A DNA stretch of 64,000 bases from DATAYA01 sp963754235 (GCA_963754235.1 CAVWFK010000008.1:1-64000), one strand, 5' to 3'; counted from the first letter of the stretch, positions 33,956 to 43,035 are shown. Made by a program: numbers and translations. The notes: generated by a model not told the origin, from the letters alone.

Positions 33956-35685
33956 ATGACCGGCTCGGTGAAGGTCAAACAGCCGCCACACGATCCCATC
34001 GCGGCGAGCCTTACCCCGGCGGACAACCGCATTGTCCTGAGCCACTGGCTGCCTCCCCAGGAAGGCATCGTTCCGCGCATCCGGATAGGCCGGGGCTGGG
34101 TTAGCATCTTGTGGGCGCTGCCGATCGCGGCCGTGGCGCTCATGTTCATGATCGCTCTCGCACAGAGCCTGCGCGAGCTTCCAGGCATCCAGGCCTTCAT
34201 CAAGGAGTATGGCGGGATTCCGCGGGCCGCGCCCTCGGTCGATACGGGCTTTCCGTGGTGGCTGCGGCTGCAGCACTTTTTGAATATGCTTGTCATGATG
34301 TTCATTATCCGCGCCGGAATCCAAATTCTGGCCGATCACCCTCGGCTCTACTGGAAACGCGACTGCACGCCCGGCACCGACTGGTTCCGCTTCCAGAAAA
34401 CCGTCCCGACGGGGCGGGTCTGGACCTCGAAGGACGATTCCGTAACACTGCCGGGGTGGCTGGGCATCCCCGGGATCCGCCACTCCATCGGCCTCGCGCG
34501 TTGGTGGCATTTCTCGGTCAACCTCCTGTGGGTGCTCAACGGCGTCGCCTTCTACGTGCTGCTGTTCGTGACCTTCGGCTGGTGCCCGTCACGTGGGATG
34601 TGTTTCCGAACGCGGTCTCGACCGCCATCCAGTATGCGTCGCTGAACTTCCCGGTGGACCACAGTTGGACCCGCTACAACGGCCTGCAACAACTCAGCTA
34701 TTTTATCACGGTGTTTATCGCGGCACCGGTCTCGATCGCGACCGGCTTGATGCAGAGCCCGGCGATTTCCAACAGGCTGGGCTTGCTCGGGACCGTGCTG
34801 AACCGGCAGGCGGCCCGATCCGTCCATTTCATCTCGTTCTCCTGGTTCGTGCTGTTCATCCTGGCGCACGGGATCATGGTGTTCGTCACCAGCCTGCGGC
34901 AGAACACAAATCATATGTTCGCCGGCGTGGCGAACAGCTCCTGGGCCGGGATTCCGCCGTTCATCGTGGCCATGCTGATCGTGGGGCTGGCCTGGTGGGC
35001 CGCCTCACCCTTCACGATCCGGCACGCCCGGGTTGTCCAGAAAATCGGGGCGTTCATGGTCGGGTGGCTCAAGGGGCTGGCCGAGTGGTGGGAGCCGAAC
35101 GCCCAGCTCACCGAGCGCGACATCTCGCCCCACTTCTGGATCAACGGAACCATGCCGAATTGGGACGCGTTCGACGCGCCGCTGGCGGATAATTTCGCGA
35201 GCTACCGGTTGCGGGTCGGCGGACTGGTCGAGCAGAAGCGGGAGTTCTCGCTGGCCGAGTTGAGAGCGATGCCGAAGCAGGAGCAGATCACGACCCATTT
35301 CTGCATCCAGGGCTGGTCCGGCGTCGCCAAGTGGGGCGGCGTGCCGATGCGCCACATGCTTGACCTGGTGCGCCCGACGACCGATGCCCGCTACGCCGTC
35401 TTCTACTCCTTCGCGGATGGCAGTGACGTGGGCCGTTACTACGACGTGCATACGATGGGCAACATGCGTCACGAGCTGACCATACTCGCCTACGAGATGA
35501 ACGGGGCGCCCCTGAGCGTGTTGCATGGCGCGCCGCTGCGGCTGCGCTGCGAGAACGAGCTTGGCTTCAAGATGGTGAAATGGATCGCCGCCATCGAGTT
35601 CGTCCGCGATTTCGCCGATCTCGGCGCCGGCCAGGGCGGCTACAACGAAGACCATGAGTTCTACGGCTACCGGATGCCGATTTGA
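33956..35685 (+). CDS. membrane cytochrome b / molybdopterin oxidoreductase fusion, frameshifted
   Basis: The start MTGSVKVKQPPHDPIAASLT follows GGAGGGCCC. The first frame encodes membrane helices of a cytochrome b/formate-dehydrogenase-gamma-like domain with His ligand regions (WWLRLQHFLNMLVMMFIIRA; ARWWHFSVNLLWVLNG). It breaks at about 34570-34585, and a second frame continues RLVPVTWDVFPNAVSTAIQY through more helices into a sulfite-oxidase-fold Mo domain with the molybdenum Cys in THFCIQGWSGVAKWGG. Both parts are well conserved, so the break is recent or a sequence error. The enzyme would pass electrons between quinone and an unknown periplasmic substrate. Confidence 0.75.
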
Positions 35686-35775
35686 GCCCAGCACCGGATG
35701 CCGTTCCAAGGCGGCACCGAGCGCCGGCATCCCGCCTGCTTCGCGCAGTTCGGGGAAATGTCATGCCACGCGTCG

Positions 35776-35852
35776 GCGACGTGGGGGCCAGCTGGGTTCG
35801 CTGCTGGCCGGAGCGGTCCCCGGACGTGGTGATCGGCAGCACCGCCGTTGGG
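35776..35852 (+). pseudogene. TauE/SafE exporter remnant
   Basis: In shifting frames this fragment reads DVG, QLGSLLAGAVPG, then VVIGSTAVG. It matches DVGLLGSLLAGSVPG and VVIGSTAAG of the intact exporter at 32310-33083, including long stretches of shared nucleotides. Two frame changes make it non-functional. It lies just before the Zur operators of znuA. Confidence 0.6.
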
Positions 35853-35875
35853 TGCCAACGGCCATGGCCTCCATC

Positions 35876-35893
35876 GGTATGTTATATCATTTT
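35876..35893 (+). promoter_or_regulatory. putative Zur operator 1 upstream of znuA
   Basis: GGTATGTTATATCATTTT shares GGTATG-TATATCAT with the perfect palindrome in front of zur (38956-38973). It lies about 65 bases before the znuA start in a local AT-rich island. Zinc-bound Zur would be expected to block znuACB transcription from here. Confidence 0.5.
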
Positions 35894-35909
35894 GGTGGCT
35901 GGACCGGCC

Positions 35910-35930
35910 GAACGTTATGTTATAGCGTTC
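35910..35930 (+). promoter_or_regulatory. putative Zur operator 2 upstream of znuA
   Basis: Imperfect palindrome with arms GAACGTTAT and ATAGCGTTC (eight of nine pairs) around GTT. It contains the GTTATGTTATA core typical of alphaproteobacterial Zur boxes and lies 25 bases before the znuA start. Confidence 0.65.
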
Positions 35931-35954
35931 GTCTCGCCCTCTCGCAGGCCGGGA

Positions 35955-36827
35955 ATGAGGATGATGAAGCACGCCGTTTCGGCCGCCCTCGCGACCTCTT
36001 TGGCGGCCCTGGCGCCGGGCTGGGCGGCGGGTCCCGTCAGCGTCGTCGCCGCCGAGAATTTCTATGGCGATGTCGCCCGGCAAATCGGCGGCCGGGACGT
36101 GAAGGTGACGAGCATCCTCAGCAACCCCGGCCAGGATCCGCATCTGTTCGAAGCGAGCCCTTCCGTGGCGCGCAACGTCTCGGCGGCCCGGATCGTCGTC
36201 TATAACGGCATCGATTACGACCCGTGGATGGCGAAGCTGCTCAACGCCTCCCGCTCGAGCCATCGCAGGACCATCGCCGTCGCATCACTTGCTGCTCGCA
36301 AGACCGGCGACAATCCGCATGTCTGGTACGATACCCAGACGATGCTTGCCTATGCCGCCGTGTTGGCCGAGGTGCTCGCCGCCGACGATCCGGCCGGCGC
36401 CGCGGGATACCGCCAGCGCCTCGCGGCGTTTCAGGCTTCCATGCAGCCGATCCAGGGCAGGATCGCGACGCTGCGCGACCGCCTCGCCGGCACGCCGGCC
36501 ACCGCGACCGAGCCGATCTTCGGCTACATGTTCGCGGCACTCGGGATGCCGAGCCGAAATCAGTCGTTCCAGCTCTCCGTGATGAACAACACCGAGCCGA
36601 GCGCCTCCGACGTCGCGACCTTCGAAAACGATCTCAAAACTCACAAGGTCAAGCTGCTGATCTACAACAGCCAGGCGAGCGACCCGACCGCCGAGCGGAT
36701 GGAAAAGATCGCCAGAGCGGCAGGCGTGCCGGTCGTCGGCGCGACCGAGACCGAACCCCAGGGACTGAACTACCAGGCATGGATGGCGAGCGAGCTGGAC
36801 GCGGTCAACCGCGCGCTGCCGAAGTAG
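35955..36827 (+). CDS. znuA: zinc ABC transporter substrate-binding protein
   Basis: About 290 residues, a TroA/ZnuA-fold metal-binding lipoprotein-like or periplasmic protein. The signal peptide HAVSAALATSLAALAPGWAA precedes VSVVAAENFYGDVARQIGGR. Metal ligands are His in NPGQDPHLFEASP and His in DNPHVWYDTQTM. It lacks the long His-rich loop of E. coli ZnuA. The start is at one of several clustered ATGs (35955-35964). It heads the znuA-znuC-znuB operon behind two candidate Zur boxes; zinc rather than manganese is inferred from that context. Confidence 0.85.
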   Translation: MRMMKHAVSAALATSLAALAPGWAAGPVSVVAAENFYGDVARQIGGRDVKVTSILSNPGQDPHLFEASPSVARNVSAARIVVYNGIDYDPWMAKLLNASRSSHRRTIAVASLAARKTGDNPHVWYDTQTMLAYAAVLAEVLAADDPAGAAGYRQRLAAFQASMQPIQGRIATLRDRLAGTPATATEPIFGYMFAALGMPSRNQSFQLSVMNNTEPSASDVATFENDLKTHKVKLLIYNSQASDPTAERMEKIARAAGVPVVGATETEPQGLNYQAWMASELDAVNRALPK

Positions 36828-36831
36828 GGCC

Positions 36832-37665
36832 ATGAACGCCATCGAGTTTCGCGACGTTCGCCTGACGCTCGGCGGCCGCGCCATTCTGGCCGGCGTCACG
36901 CTCGACATCGGCTCACGTGAGTTCGTCGGCGTGCTGGGACCGAATGGCGCCGGCAAGACGACGCTGATGCGCGCCGCCCTCGGGCTGGTGCCGCCGAGCC
37001 GCGGCAGCATCCGCGTCCTCGGTCGGCCGGCGGCGCGGGGCAATCCCGCCGTCGGCTACATGCCGCAGGCGCGGGGCGCGATCGCCATGCGGCTGCGCGG
37101 ATGGGACTTCGTGGCCGCCGTGGCCGACGGTCACCGCCTGGGACTGCCGATCCCGGGCAAGGCGGCCCGCGCGGAGATCGATCGGGCGCTCGACCTGGTG
37201 GGCGCCCGCGAGCTGGCCCGCCGCCCGCTCGCCGAGACGTCAGGCGGCGAGCGCCAGCGCCTGCTGCTGGCGCAGGCGCTGATCGGCCGCCCGCGGCTGT
37301 TGCTGCTCGACGAGCCGCTGATCAGCCTCGACCCGCACCACCAGCGCGGCGTGGTGGAGTTGGCCAAGTCGCTCCAGGTCGAACTCGGGATTGCGGTGCT
37401 GTTCAGCGCCCATGAATTGAATCCGCTGCTCGGCGCCCTCAACCGGGTGCTCTATCTGGGCCGCGGCCAGGCGGCGCTCGGCACCGTCGATGAGGTCATC
37501 ACCGGCCCGGTGCTGTCGCGCCTCTATGGCTCTGAGATCGATGTCGTGCGCCTGAAGGGCCGGATTTTCGTCATGTCCGGCAGCTACGACGTGGAACGCG
37601 ACGATCATCGCCACGATGCCACCGAGCCGCACCACCACGACGCTCAGCATCCCGGCCATGCTTGA
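36832..37665 (+). CDS. znuC: zinc ABC transporter ATP-binding protein
   Basis: A 277-residue ATPase with Walker A GPNGAGKTTLMRAALG, signature TSGGERQRLLLAQAL and Walker B RLLLLDEPLISLDP, plus the H-loop FSAHELNPL. The C-terminus is rich in His and Asp (VERDDHRHDATEPHHHD), a likely zinc-binding tail. The gene follows znuA by four bases and overlaps znuB by eight. It energises zinc import at the inner membrane. Confidence 0.9.
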   Translation: MNAIEFRDVRLTLGGRAILAGVTLDIGSREFVGVLGPNGAGKTTLMRAALGLVPPSRGSIRVLGRPAARGNPAVGYMPQARGAIAMRLRGWDFVAAVADGHRLGLPIPGKAARAEIDRALDLVGARELARRPLAETSGGERQRLLLAQALIGRPRLLLLDEPLISLDPHHQRGVVELAKSLQVELGIAVLFSAHELNPLLGALNRVLYLGRGQAALGTVDEVITGPVLSRLYGSEIDVVRLKGRIFVMSGSYDVERDDHRHDATEPHHHDAQHPGHA

Positions 37666-38533
37666 CTACGACTTCATGCGCAACGCCTTCGCGGCGGCAA
37701 CCGTGGTTGCGATCGTCGCGGGCATCGTCGGCTACTTCCTGGTATTGCGCGCCCAGACCTTCGCCGGCCATGCCCTGGCTCATGTCGGGTTCGCCGGCGC
37801 CACCGGCGCGGTCCTGATCGGCATCGCGCCCCTCTGGGGCCTGGTGCTGATGACGCTCGCGGCCGGCATCGGCATGGGCATCACGGGCGAGCGGCTGGCG
37901 CAGCGGGACGTGGCGATCGGCATGGTGCTCGCGCTCTCGCTCGGCTTCGGCCTGCTGTTCCTGCATTTCTACACCGTGTTTGCGACCCAGGCGACGGCGC
38001 TGCTGTTCGGCAATGTGCTGGCCGTTGATATCAGCACAGTCTGGACGCTGCTGGCGCTCGGCGTGGTGAGCCTCGCGGCACTCGCCGTGATCTCACGCCC
38101 GCTGCTGTTCGCCAGCCTGCAGCCGGAGCTGGCCGAGGCGAAGGGCGTCTCGCTGCGGCTCTATTCCGTGCTGTTCCTGGCCGTCGTGGCACTCGCGACC
38201 GCGGAATGTGCGCAGATCGTGGGCGTGCTGCTGGTATTCGCCCTGATGGTCGGACCGGCCGCGGCCGCCCAGCGGCTGACGAGCGGGGTGGGAACGGGTG
38301 TGCTGCTCTCGGCCGCGCTGGCGCTCTTCGAGGCCTGGCTCGGCATCACGCTCGCCTTCTATACCGATTGGCCGACCAGCTTCTGGATCACGGCGCTGAG
38401 TGCCGCCGTCTATGTGCTGGCCGCCCTGCCTTGGCCTGCGTCTCGCCGCGGACGGATTGATGCCGAGGCTCAGGACGGGTGCGAGCAGGCGGCGCAGGTG
38501 CCGTCGAGCTCGACCACCGCATTGCCGGGATGA
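37658..38533 (+). CDS. znuB: zinc ABC transporter permease
   Basis: A 291-residue ABC-3-type permease with about eight membrane helices, beginning MLDYDFMRNAFAAATVVAIV. It contains LVLRAQTFAGHALAHVGFAG and ECAQIVGVLLVFALMVGPAA, characteristic of ZnuB/MntB. The hydrophilic C-terminal 25 residues are encoded where the gene overlaps the 3' end of the convergent zur gene by 64 bases, an unusually long convergent overlap. Confidence 0.9.
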   Translation: MLDYDFMRNAFAAATVVAIVAGIVGYFLVLRAQTFAGHALAHVGFAGATGAVLIGIAPLWGLVLMTLAAGIGMGITGERLAQRDVAIGMVLALSLGFGLLFLHFYTVFATQATALLFGNVLAVDISTVWTLLALGVVSLAALAVISRPLLFASLQPELAEAKGVSLRLYSVLFLAVVALATAECAQIVGVLLVFALMVGPAAAAQRLTSGVGTGVLLSAALALFEAWLGITLAFYTDWPTSFWITALSAAVYVLAALPWPASRRGRIDAEAQDGCEQAAQVPSSSTTALPG

Positions 38534-38931
38534 AACCCTGCGCGCTCGGCGGCGTGCTCAAGCGCCTGCGAGACGGCGCGGTCCTCGATCTCGGCCACGG
38601 TGCCGCATTGACGGCAGATCAGGAATTGCACGGCGTGGGGGTGGCCGGCCTCGGTGCAGGGAATGAACGCGTTCAGGCGCTCGACCTTGTGGATCAGCGA
38701 TTGCTCCATCAGGAAGTTGAGCGCGCGATAGATCGTGGGTGGCGCGGCACCTTTGCGGGTCTCCTTGAGGCGGTCCAGGAGCTGATAGGCCGTCGCGGGG
38801 CCATTGGCTTGCAGGATCAGGCCCAGGACGCACCGGCGGAGCGCGGTGAGCCTGGCACCGTGCCGTGCGCACGCCTGCGCCGCGGCGTCCAGTTGCGCCT
38901 CGATGGCCGCAGGTTGGTTCGGACCATTCAT
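38470..38931 (-). CDS. zur: Fur-family zinc uptake regulator
   Basis: A 153-residue Fur-family repressor: a winged-helix part with TALRRCVLGLIL and APPTIYRALNFLMEQSLIHK, then a metal-sensing domain with AGHPHAVQFLICRQCG and a C-terminal CAAC, giving the structural zinc site of four Cys. Assignment to Zur rather than Fur follows from the adjacent znu operon and the APPTIYRALNFL motif typical of Zur. It is transcribed divergently from the IS element and convergently with znuB. Confidence 0.9.
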   Translation of the reverse strand: MNGPNQPAAIEAQLDAAAQACARHGARLTALRRCVLGLILQANGPATAYQLLDRLKETRKGAAPPTIYRALNFLMEQSLIHKVERLNAFIPCTEAGHPHAVQFLICRQCGTVAEIEDRAVSQALEHAAERAGFHPGNAVVELDGTCAACSHPS

Positions 38932-38955
38932 CGACAATCTCAAACTTGGCGGGGA

Positions 38956-38973
38956 GGTATGATATATCATACC
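38956..38973 (-). promoter_or_regulatory. zur: putative Zur operator at the zur promoter
   Basis: GGTATGATATATCATACC is a perfect 18-base palindrome, 25 bases before the zur start, and contains a TATGAT -10-like element in zur orientation. Autoregulation by Zur is expected. The left end of the IS element begins about 30 bases beyond it. Confidence 0.7.
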
Positions 38974-39004
38974 GGTAGGCCTGCCAGCGAACCCTCTTGT
39001 CGGC

Positions 39005-39943
39005 CTCAGTGTCCGTCCAGGAACATCTTGAGTCGTTGGAATCGCTTGTGATTTAATGGCGGCAGCCCGATTCGCAGGAGCCGCTGGATGTGGACGAACG
39101 ACAACCGTGGCCGGTATGATCGTAGCGGATTGCGCTATCCCAGTGACGTGACGGACGAGGAGTGGGCCATCATCGGGCCTCTGATCCCGCCTGCCAAGAA
39201 GGGCGGCAACAAGCGGACGGTGGATGTCCGGGAGGTCGTCAACGGGGTGATGTATATCCTGAGCACGGGCTGTCAGTGGGCGGCGCTGCCAAAGGACCTG
39301 CCAGCGCGCAGCACGGTGAACGCTTACTTCCTGCGCTGGGACGACGACCGGACGCTCGATCGCATCCACCACGCGCTCTACGTGCAATGCCGAGAGTTGG
39401 CGGGCCGAGAACCCGGCCCGACCGCGGCGATTATTGACAGCCAGAGCGTCAGGAGTGCGGAAAAAGGGGGCTCAAAATTGACCCGCCGGGCTACGATGCC
39501 GGCAAGAAGATCAACGGAAAGAAGCGCCACGTCCTGGTAGATACGCAGGGCCTGCTGCTGCACGCCATTGTTCACGCGGCGGACCTGCAGGATCGCGACG
39601 GCGGCGTGCTGCTGATGAGCACGATGTTTGGCCTGTTTCCCTTCTTGCTGACACTCTACGCTGATAGCGGCTACCAGGGACCGAAATTCCAGGCGGGACT
39701 GGCGGCTGCCTACGGCCAGATCACCGTGGAGATCGTCAAGCGGTCTGATGTCGGCAGGTTCGTGGTGTTGCCCAAGCGCTGGATCGTCGAGAGAAGCATT
39801 GCCTGGCTCAACCGCTGTCGCCGCCTCGCCAAGGATTGGGAATGCCTGAACCGCAACGCCCTTGCGTTCCTGCGCTGGGCTTCCGTCAGGCTGATGGTCA
39901 GAAAGCTCTGTCAACCGCAATATGATCTTGGATGGACTCTCAG
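39005..39943 (+). mobile_element. IS5-family insertion sequence (IS427-like, two-frame transposase)
   Basis: The element is about 939 bp. The left end CTCAGTGTCCGTCCAGGAAC (39005-) and the reverse complement of the right end CTGAGAGTCCATCCAAGATC (ending 39943) agree at 21 of 28 positions across the terminal inverted repeats. No target duplication is certain. It is inserted between the zur operator and the monooxygenase gene. The mismatched ends suggest an older copy. Confidence 0.7.
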
Positions 39944-40127
39944 AGTGAATTTCAGACCGGCCTTGCCCGCGTCACGTCGAGTGGATGGTCGATCAGCGGT
40001 TGGACCCGTCTCAGGAACTGCACCGTGTGCGGAAGCTCGGCGTGGATCTCGAAGGCCGCTTCATCGATCCAGCGGGAGTGAATGTAGAACAGCCGCGGAT
40101 CGCGCGTGGAACGAAAATATTCGATAG
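39088..40127 (+). CDS. IS5-family transposase made from two overlapping frames
   Basis: The first frame encodes WAIIGPLIPPAKKGGNKR and the first catalytic Asp region AAIIDSQSVRSAEKGGSK; the second frame, entered by a -1 shift at TCAAAA (39472-39477), continues IDPPGYDAGKKINGKKRH with ADSGYQGP and the DDE Glu in WIVERSIAWLNRCRRLAKDW. Such -1 frameshifting is usual in the IS427 group. The second frame has no stop within the element: it reads through the right terminal repeat and stops at 40127, adding about 60 residues antisense to the neighbouring gene. Confidence 0.75.
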
Positions 40128-40239
40128 CCAAGCAGCCGGGTTCCGCGCGCACAGGGCCACGCATGTCACGCATCGCGTCTGCGACGGCGTCTTCCTCGCC
40201 CTCGCGAGCATGAAAGCGGGCGAAGATGAACAATTCCAT
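39952..40239 (-). CDS. putative quinol monooxygenase (ABM/YgiN family)
   Basis: A 95-residue ABM-domain protein: MELFIFARFHAREGEEDAVA at the start, PGCLAIEYFRSTRDPRLFYI and ELPHTVQFLRRVQPLIDHPL. The HTVQFL and PLIDHPLDVTR motifs are those of YgiN-type proteins. The ORF is complete; its stop lies nine bases outside the right IS end, so the insertion cut only its 3' flank. A second ABM protein is at 31791-32132 with little similarity. Confidence 0.75.
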   Translation of the reverse strand: MELFIFARFHAREGEEDAVADAMRDMRGPVRAEPGCLAIEYFRSTRDPRLFYIHSRWIDEAAFEIHAELPHTVQFLRRVQPLIDHPLDVTRARPV

Positions 40240-40438
40240 GGCTCCTCCGCTGTGAGTGTGGGTCACATCGCCGTGCCGCGGCGATCGCCGGTTGCCGCGC
40301 CGGCGGCACTACCCCGTGCCGCCCGGCCCGGAGCCGCCTGCCATCAACCTTCTGCCCCTCGAAGGCGCAGCGGCAAGCAATTCCGAAAGGTTTTGCGTGG
40401 CACCCTCGCGGTCCGACAAGCGCGAGACCTGACGGACC

Positions 40439-42181
40439 GTGGCACTTCCCGCACAGGACCGCCAGGCGCGGCGGCATGGAACTGCGGTCGCCGGATTGCT
40501 GCTGCTCTGGGGCGCCATTGAAGGCCTGACCTATCTCTGGAACCCGCCAGCGCGGATCGCAGTGATGCTCGCGGCCCTCTACGGGCCGGGAACCGCCCTG
40601 TTGGTGCTGAGCGGTGCACGGACCGCCTCTACGCAGCCACCGGCCCAGTTGCTCGTGCCGGGCATCGTCGCGGTCGCGGCGGTGACGACGATGGTGCTCG
40701 CGACCGTGGTGCTGGACGCCTTTCCCTTGTCGGCCGACGAGTTCGGCTACACGTACCTGGCCGATACTCTCCGTCACGCGCGGCTCTGGAACGCCTCGTT
40801 CCCGCCAGCGCTGCATGACGTGCTGCAGACCTTCTACATCCCCGATCAGGACGGCAAACGCGTGTCGCAATACCCGCCCGGCTGGCCGGCGGTGCTTGCG
40901 CCGTTCCGCGCCCTCCATATTGGCGTACTCGCCAATCCCACGCTCGGCGTGCTCTCCTCGCTGCTGCTGCTCGCCGGGCTGCGTCGGACGCGTGCGCCCC
41001 CGCGGACCTGCGCCGCCCTGCTGGCGATCGGCCTGCTGGCGCCATTCACGCTGTTCAACAACGCCTCGTTCTTCAGCCACACGCTGGCCGGGGCGGGCGT
41101 GCTCGCAATCGCGGTGTTGAGCCTGCGCGAGCGGGATCGTGCATCGCCGTGGAACGACGCGGCGATCGGTCTCGCCTTCTCGGTGCTGCTGGTGACGCGC
41201 AGCGAGGTGTTCGCGGTGGCGCTGGTGATCTATCTGGGCGACGGCGTGCTGCGCCACCGGACCGCGTTCCTGCGCCCGGCAATGATCTCGGCGGCCGCCG
41301 GACTGCCGATCGCCCTGCTGCTGGCGCTCTACAACTGGCGGATCACCGGCAGCCCGTTCGTGCTGACCGAGTTGTGGGGGTCGCCCGGCGTCGGACTTGG
41401 CCTGCACGCAATCGGAGTAGAGGGCCGCAACGGCCCCGGCCGAGCGATCCTGCGCGTGGTCCGGCTCTATCTCTGGTGGGGCGACTTCGCGGGCGTCGCC
41501 GTCCTGCCGCTCTATATCGCGTGTCTCGGGCGCCTCGCGGCGAGCCGGAGGCTGCGCTGGTTCGACCTGATGCTGCCCGCGATCATCCTGTTCTTCATTT
41601 TCTATCCAGATACGGGTGGCTATCAATACGGGCCACGCTACTGGTTCGTCGGTTGGGCCGTGCTGCCGCTCACGCTCGCCTCGGGACTGGCAGAGGACGG
41701 CAGAGGCTGCTGGCGGTTCGACGCCTCCAGCTTGGATCCGCTTCGGTTCGCCGCGCTGCAAGTCGCCGCTTATGCTGGTTTCGCCATCACCTATGGCCTG
41801 TTCGCTCACGCACAGGTCGCAGCGCGCGAGGTGCCGCTGCAAACCGCGGCGCGGGCAGCGCCACTGGCGTTGGTGCTGATCCCGGACGCGGCGCTGCGCT
41901 ACACGCCGTGGCAGCGCGGGGCCATCCCGACGACTTCGCTCGACTTCACCCGCAACGGGCCGGACGGCCTCGGACCGGTGGCTCTTGGGCGCGACCTCGG
42001 AGCCGTGCGGACGGCCCTGCTCTGTCGGCAGATGCCGGGTCGGACGATCTGGCGGGTGCGCCTGCACGGCGCACCACCGGCTGGGCGACTGGAGCGGGTC
42101 TGCGTACCGCCGGCGCGCGATGGCGCGGCGCCCAGGCAGCAAGCAAGATCGGCGCAAGCGGCACGAGGCACGATCCAATGA
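40439..42181 (+). CDS. polytopic GT-C fold glycosyltransferase (GT39/ArnT-like)
   Basis: A 580-residue protein with roughly ten membrane helices from a GTG start. After the first helices comes LDAFPLSADEFGYTYLADTL, an acidic DE motif in the first periplasmic loop as in GT-C enzymes using polyprenyl-phosphate sugars. QYPPGWPAVLAPFRAL and YQYGPRYWFVGWAVLPL are aromatic-rich loops of this class. The last 130 residues form a soluble periplasmic tail. The stop overlaps the following epimerase start (ATGA). Donor and acceptor are unknown. Confidence 0.65.
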   Translation: MALPAQDRQARRHGTAVAGLLLLWGAIEGLTYLWNPPARIAVMLAALYGPGTALLVLSGARTASTQPPAQLLVPGIVAVAAVTTMVLATVVLDAFPLSADEFGYTYLADTLRHARLWNASFPPALHDVLQTFYIPDQDGKRVSQYPPGWPAVLAPFRALHIGVLANPTLGVLSSLLLLAGLRRTRAPPRTCAALLAIGLLAPFTLFNNASFFSHTLAGAGVLAIAVLSLRERDRASPWNDAAIGLAFSVLLVTRSEVFAVALVIYLGDGVLRHRTAFLRPAMISAAAGLPIALLLALYNWRITGSPFVLTELWGSPGVGLGLHAIGVEGRNGPGRAILRVVRLYLWWGDFAGVAVLPLYIACLGRLAASRRLRWFDLMLPAIILFFIFYPDTGGYQYGPRYWFVGWAVLPLTLASGLAEDGRGCWRFDASSLDPLRFAALQVAAYAGFAITYGLFAHAQVAAREVPLQTAARAAPLALVLIPDAALRYTPWQRGAIPTTSLDFTRNGPDGLGPVALGRDLGAVRTALLCRQMPGRTIWRVRLHGAPPAGRLERVCVPPARDGAAPRQQARSAQAARGTIQ

Positions 42182-43035
42182 ACCACGCTCTAACTGTGAT
42201 CGGCCTCGGCTACAGCGGCACCGCCGTCGCCCGCGCCGCCGCGGCTGCCGGCTGGCGCGTCAGCGGCACCCATCGCGTGCCCAACCGCGCGGAACCGCCC
42301 GGTATCGAAATCCTCCCGTTCGACGCCGCTGGCGCCGCCATCGCCGCCGCCACCCACCTTCTGATCACCGCCGCCCCCACCGACGCCGGCGACCCGGTGC
42401 TCGCCCGCTATCGCGCCGCGATCGCAGCGGCCCCCCATCTGCGCTGGATTGGCTATCTCTCCAGCCCCGTCGTCTATGGCGACCGTGGCGGCGGCTGGGT
42501 GGACGAGGCCACCCTCCCCTCCCCCACCTCCGGACGCGGCCGCCGGCGCCTCGCGGCCGAGAACGCCTGGCGCGACGCCGCCCGCGATCGCGCGCTCGAC
42601 ATCTTCCGCGCGGGCGGCATCTACGGGCCCGGCCGCTCCGCCTTCGACGGCCTGCGCGCCGGCACCGCGCGCCGCGTGGTCAAGCCAGGCCACGCGTTCA
42701 GCCGCGTCCACCGCGACGACATCGCCGGGGCCGTGCTCGCCGCGATGCGTGAGCAGCGGCGGCCGGGCGCCCGCATCCTGCATCTCGCCGACGACGAGCC
42801 GGCCGAGAGTGCCGCGGTGCTGGAAGAAGCCGCCCGCCTGCTCGGCATCCCGCCTCCGCCCGCAATCGCGCTGGCCGACGCGCTGCCCACGATGAGCCCG
42901 ATGGCGCGCAGCTTCTGGGCCGAGAGCCGCCTCGTGCGTAGCGCCGCGACCAAGACAGCACTCGGCCTCGCCTGGCGCTACCCGAGCTATCGCGAGGGGC
43001 TGCGGGCCATCCTCGCCGAGGAAAAGGTGGAATAA
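42178..43035 (+). CDS. NAD(P)-dependent epimerase/dehydratase-like (extended SDR) protein
   Basis: A 285-residue Rossmann protein with the nucleotide loop VIGLGYSGTAVARAAAAAGW, the active region YLSSPVVYGDRGGGWVDE, and a C-terminal substrate domain with ADALPTMSPMARSFWAESRL. It resembles YeeZ-type proteins, in which the YxxxK motif is not well kept; here no YxxxK is visible. Translational coupling to the glycosyltransferase suggests a sugar-nucleotide or glycan role. Confidence 0.7.
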   Translation: MNHALTVIGLGYSGTAVARAAAAAGWRVSGTHRVPNRAEPPGIEILPFDAAGAAIAAATHLLITAAPTDAGDPVLARYRAAIAAAPHLRWIGYLSSPVVYGDRGGGWVDEATLPSPTSGRGRRRLAAENAWRDAARDRALDIFRAGGIYGPGRSAFDGLRAGTARRVVKPGHAFSRVHRDDIAGAVLAAMREQRRPGARILHLADDEPAESAAVLEEAARLLGIPPPPAIALADALPTMSPMARSFWAESRLVRSAATKTALGLAWRYPSYREGLRAILAEEKVE

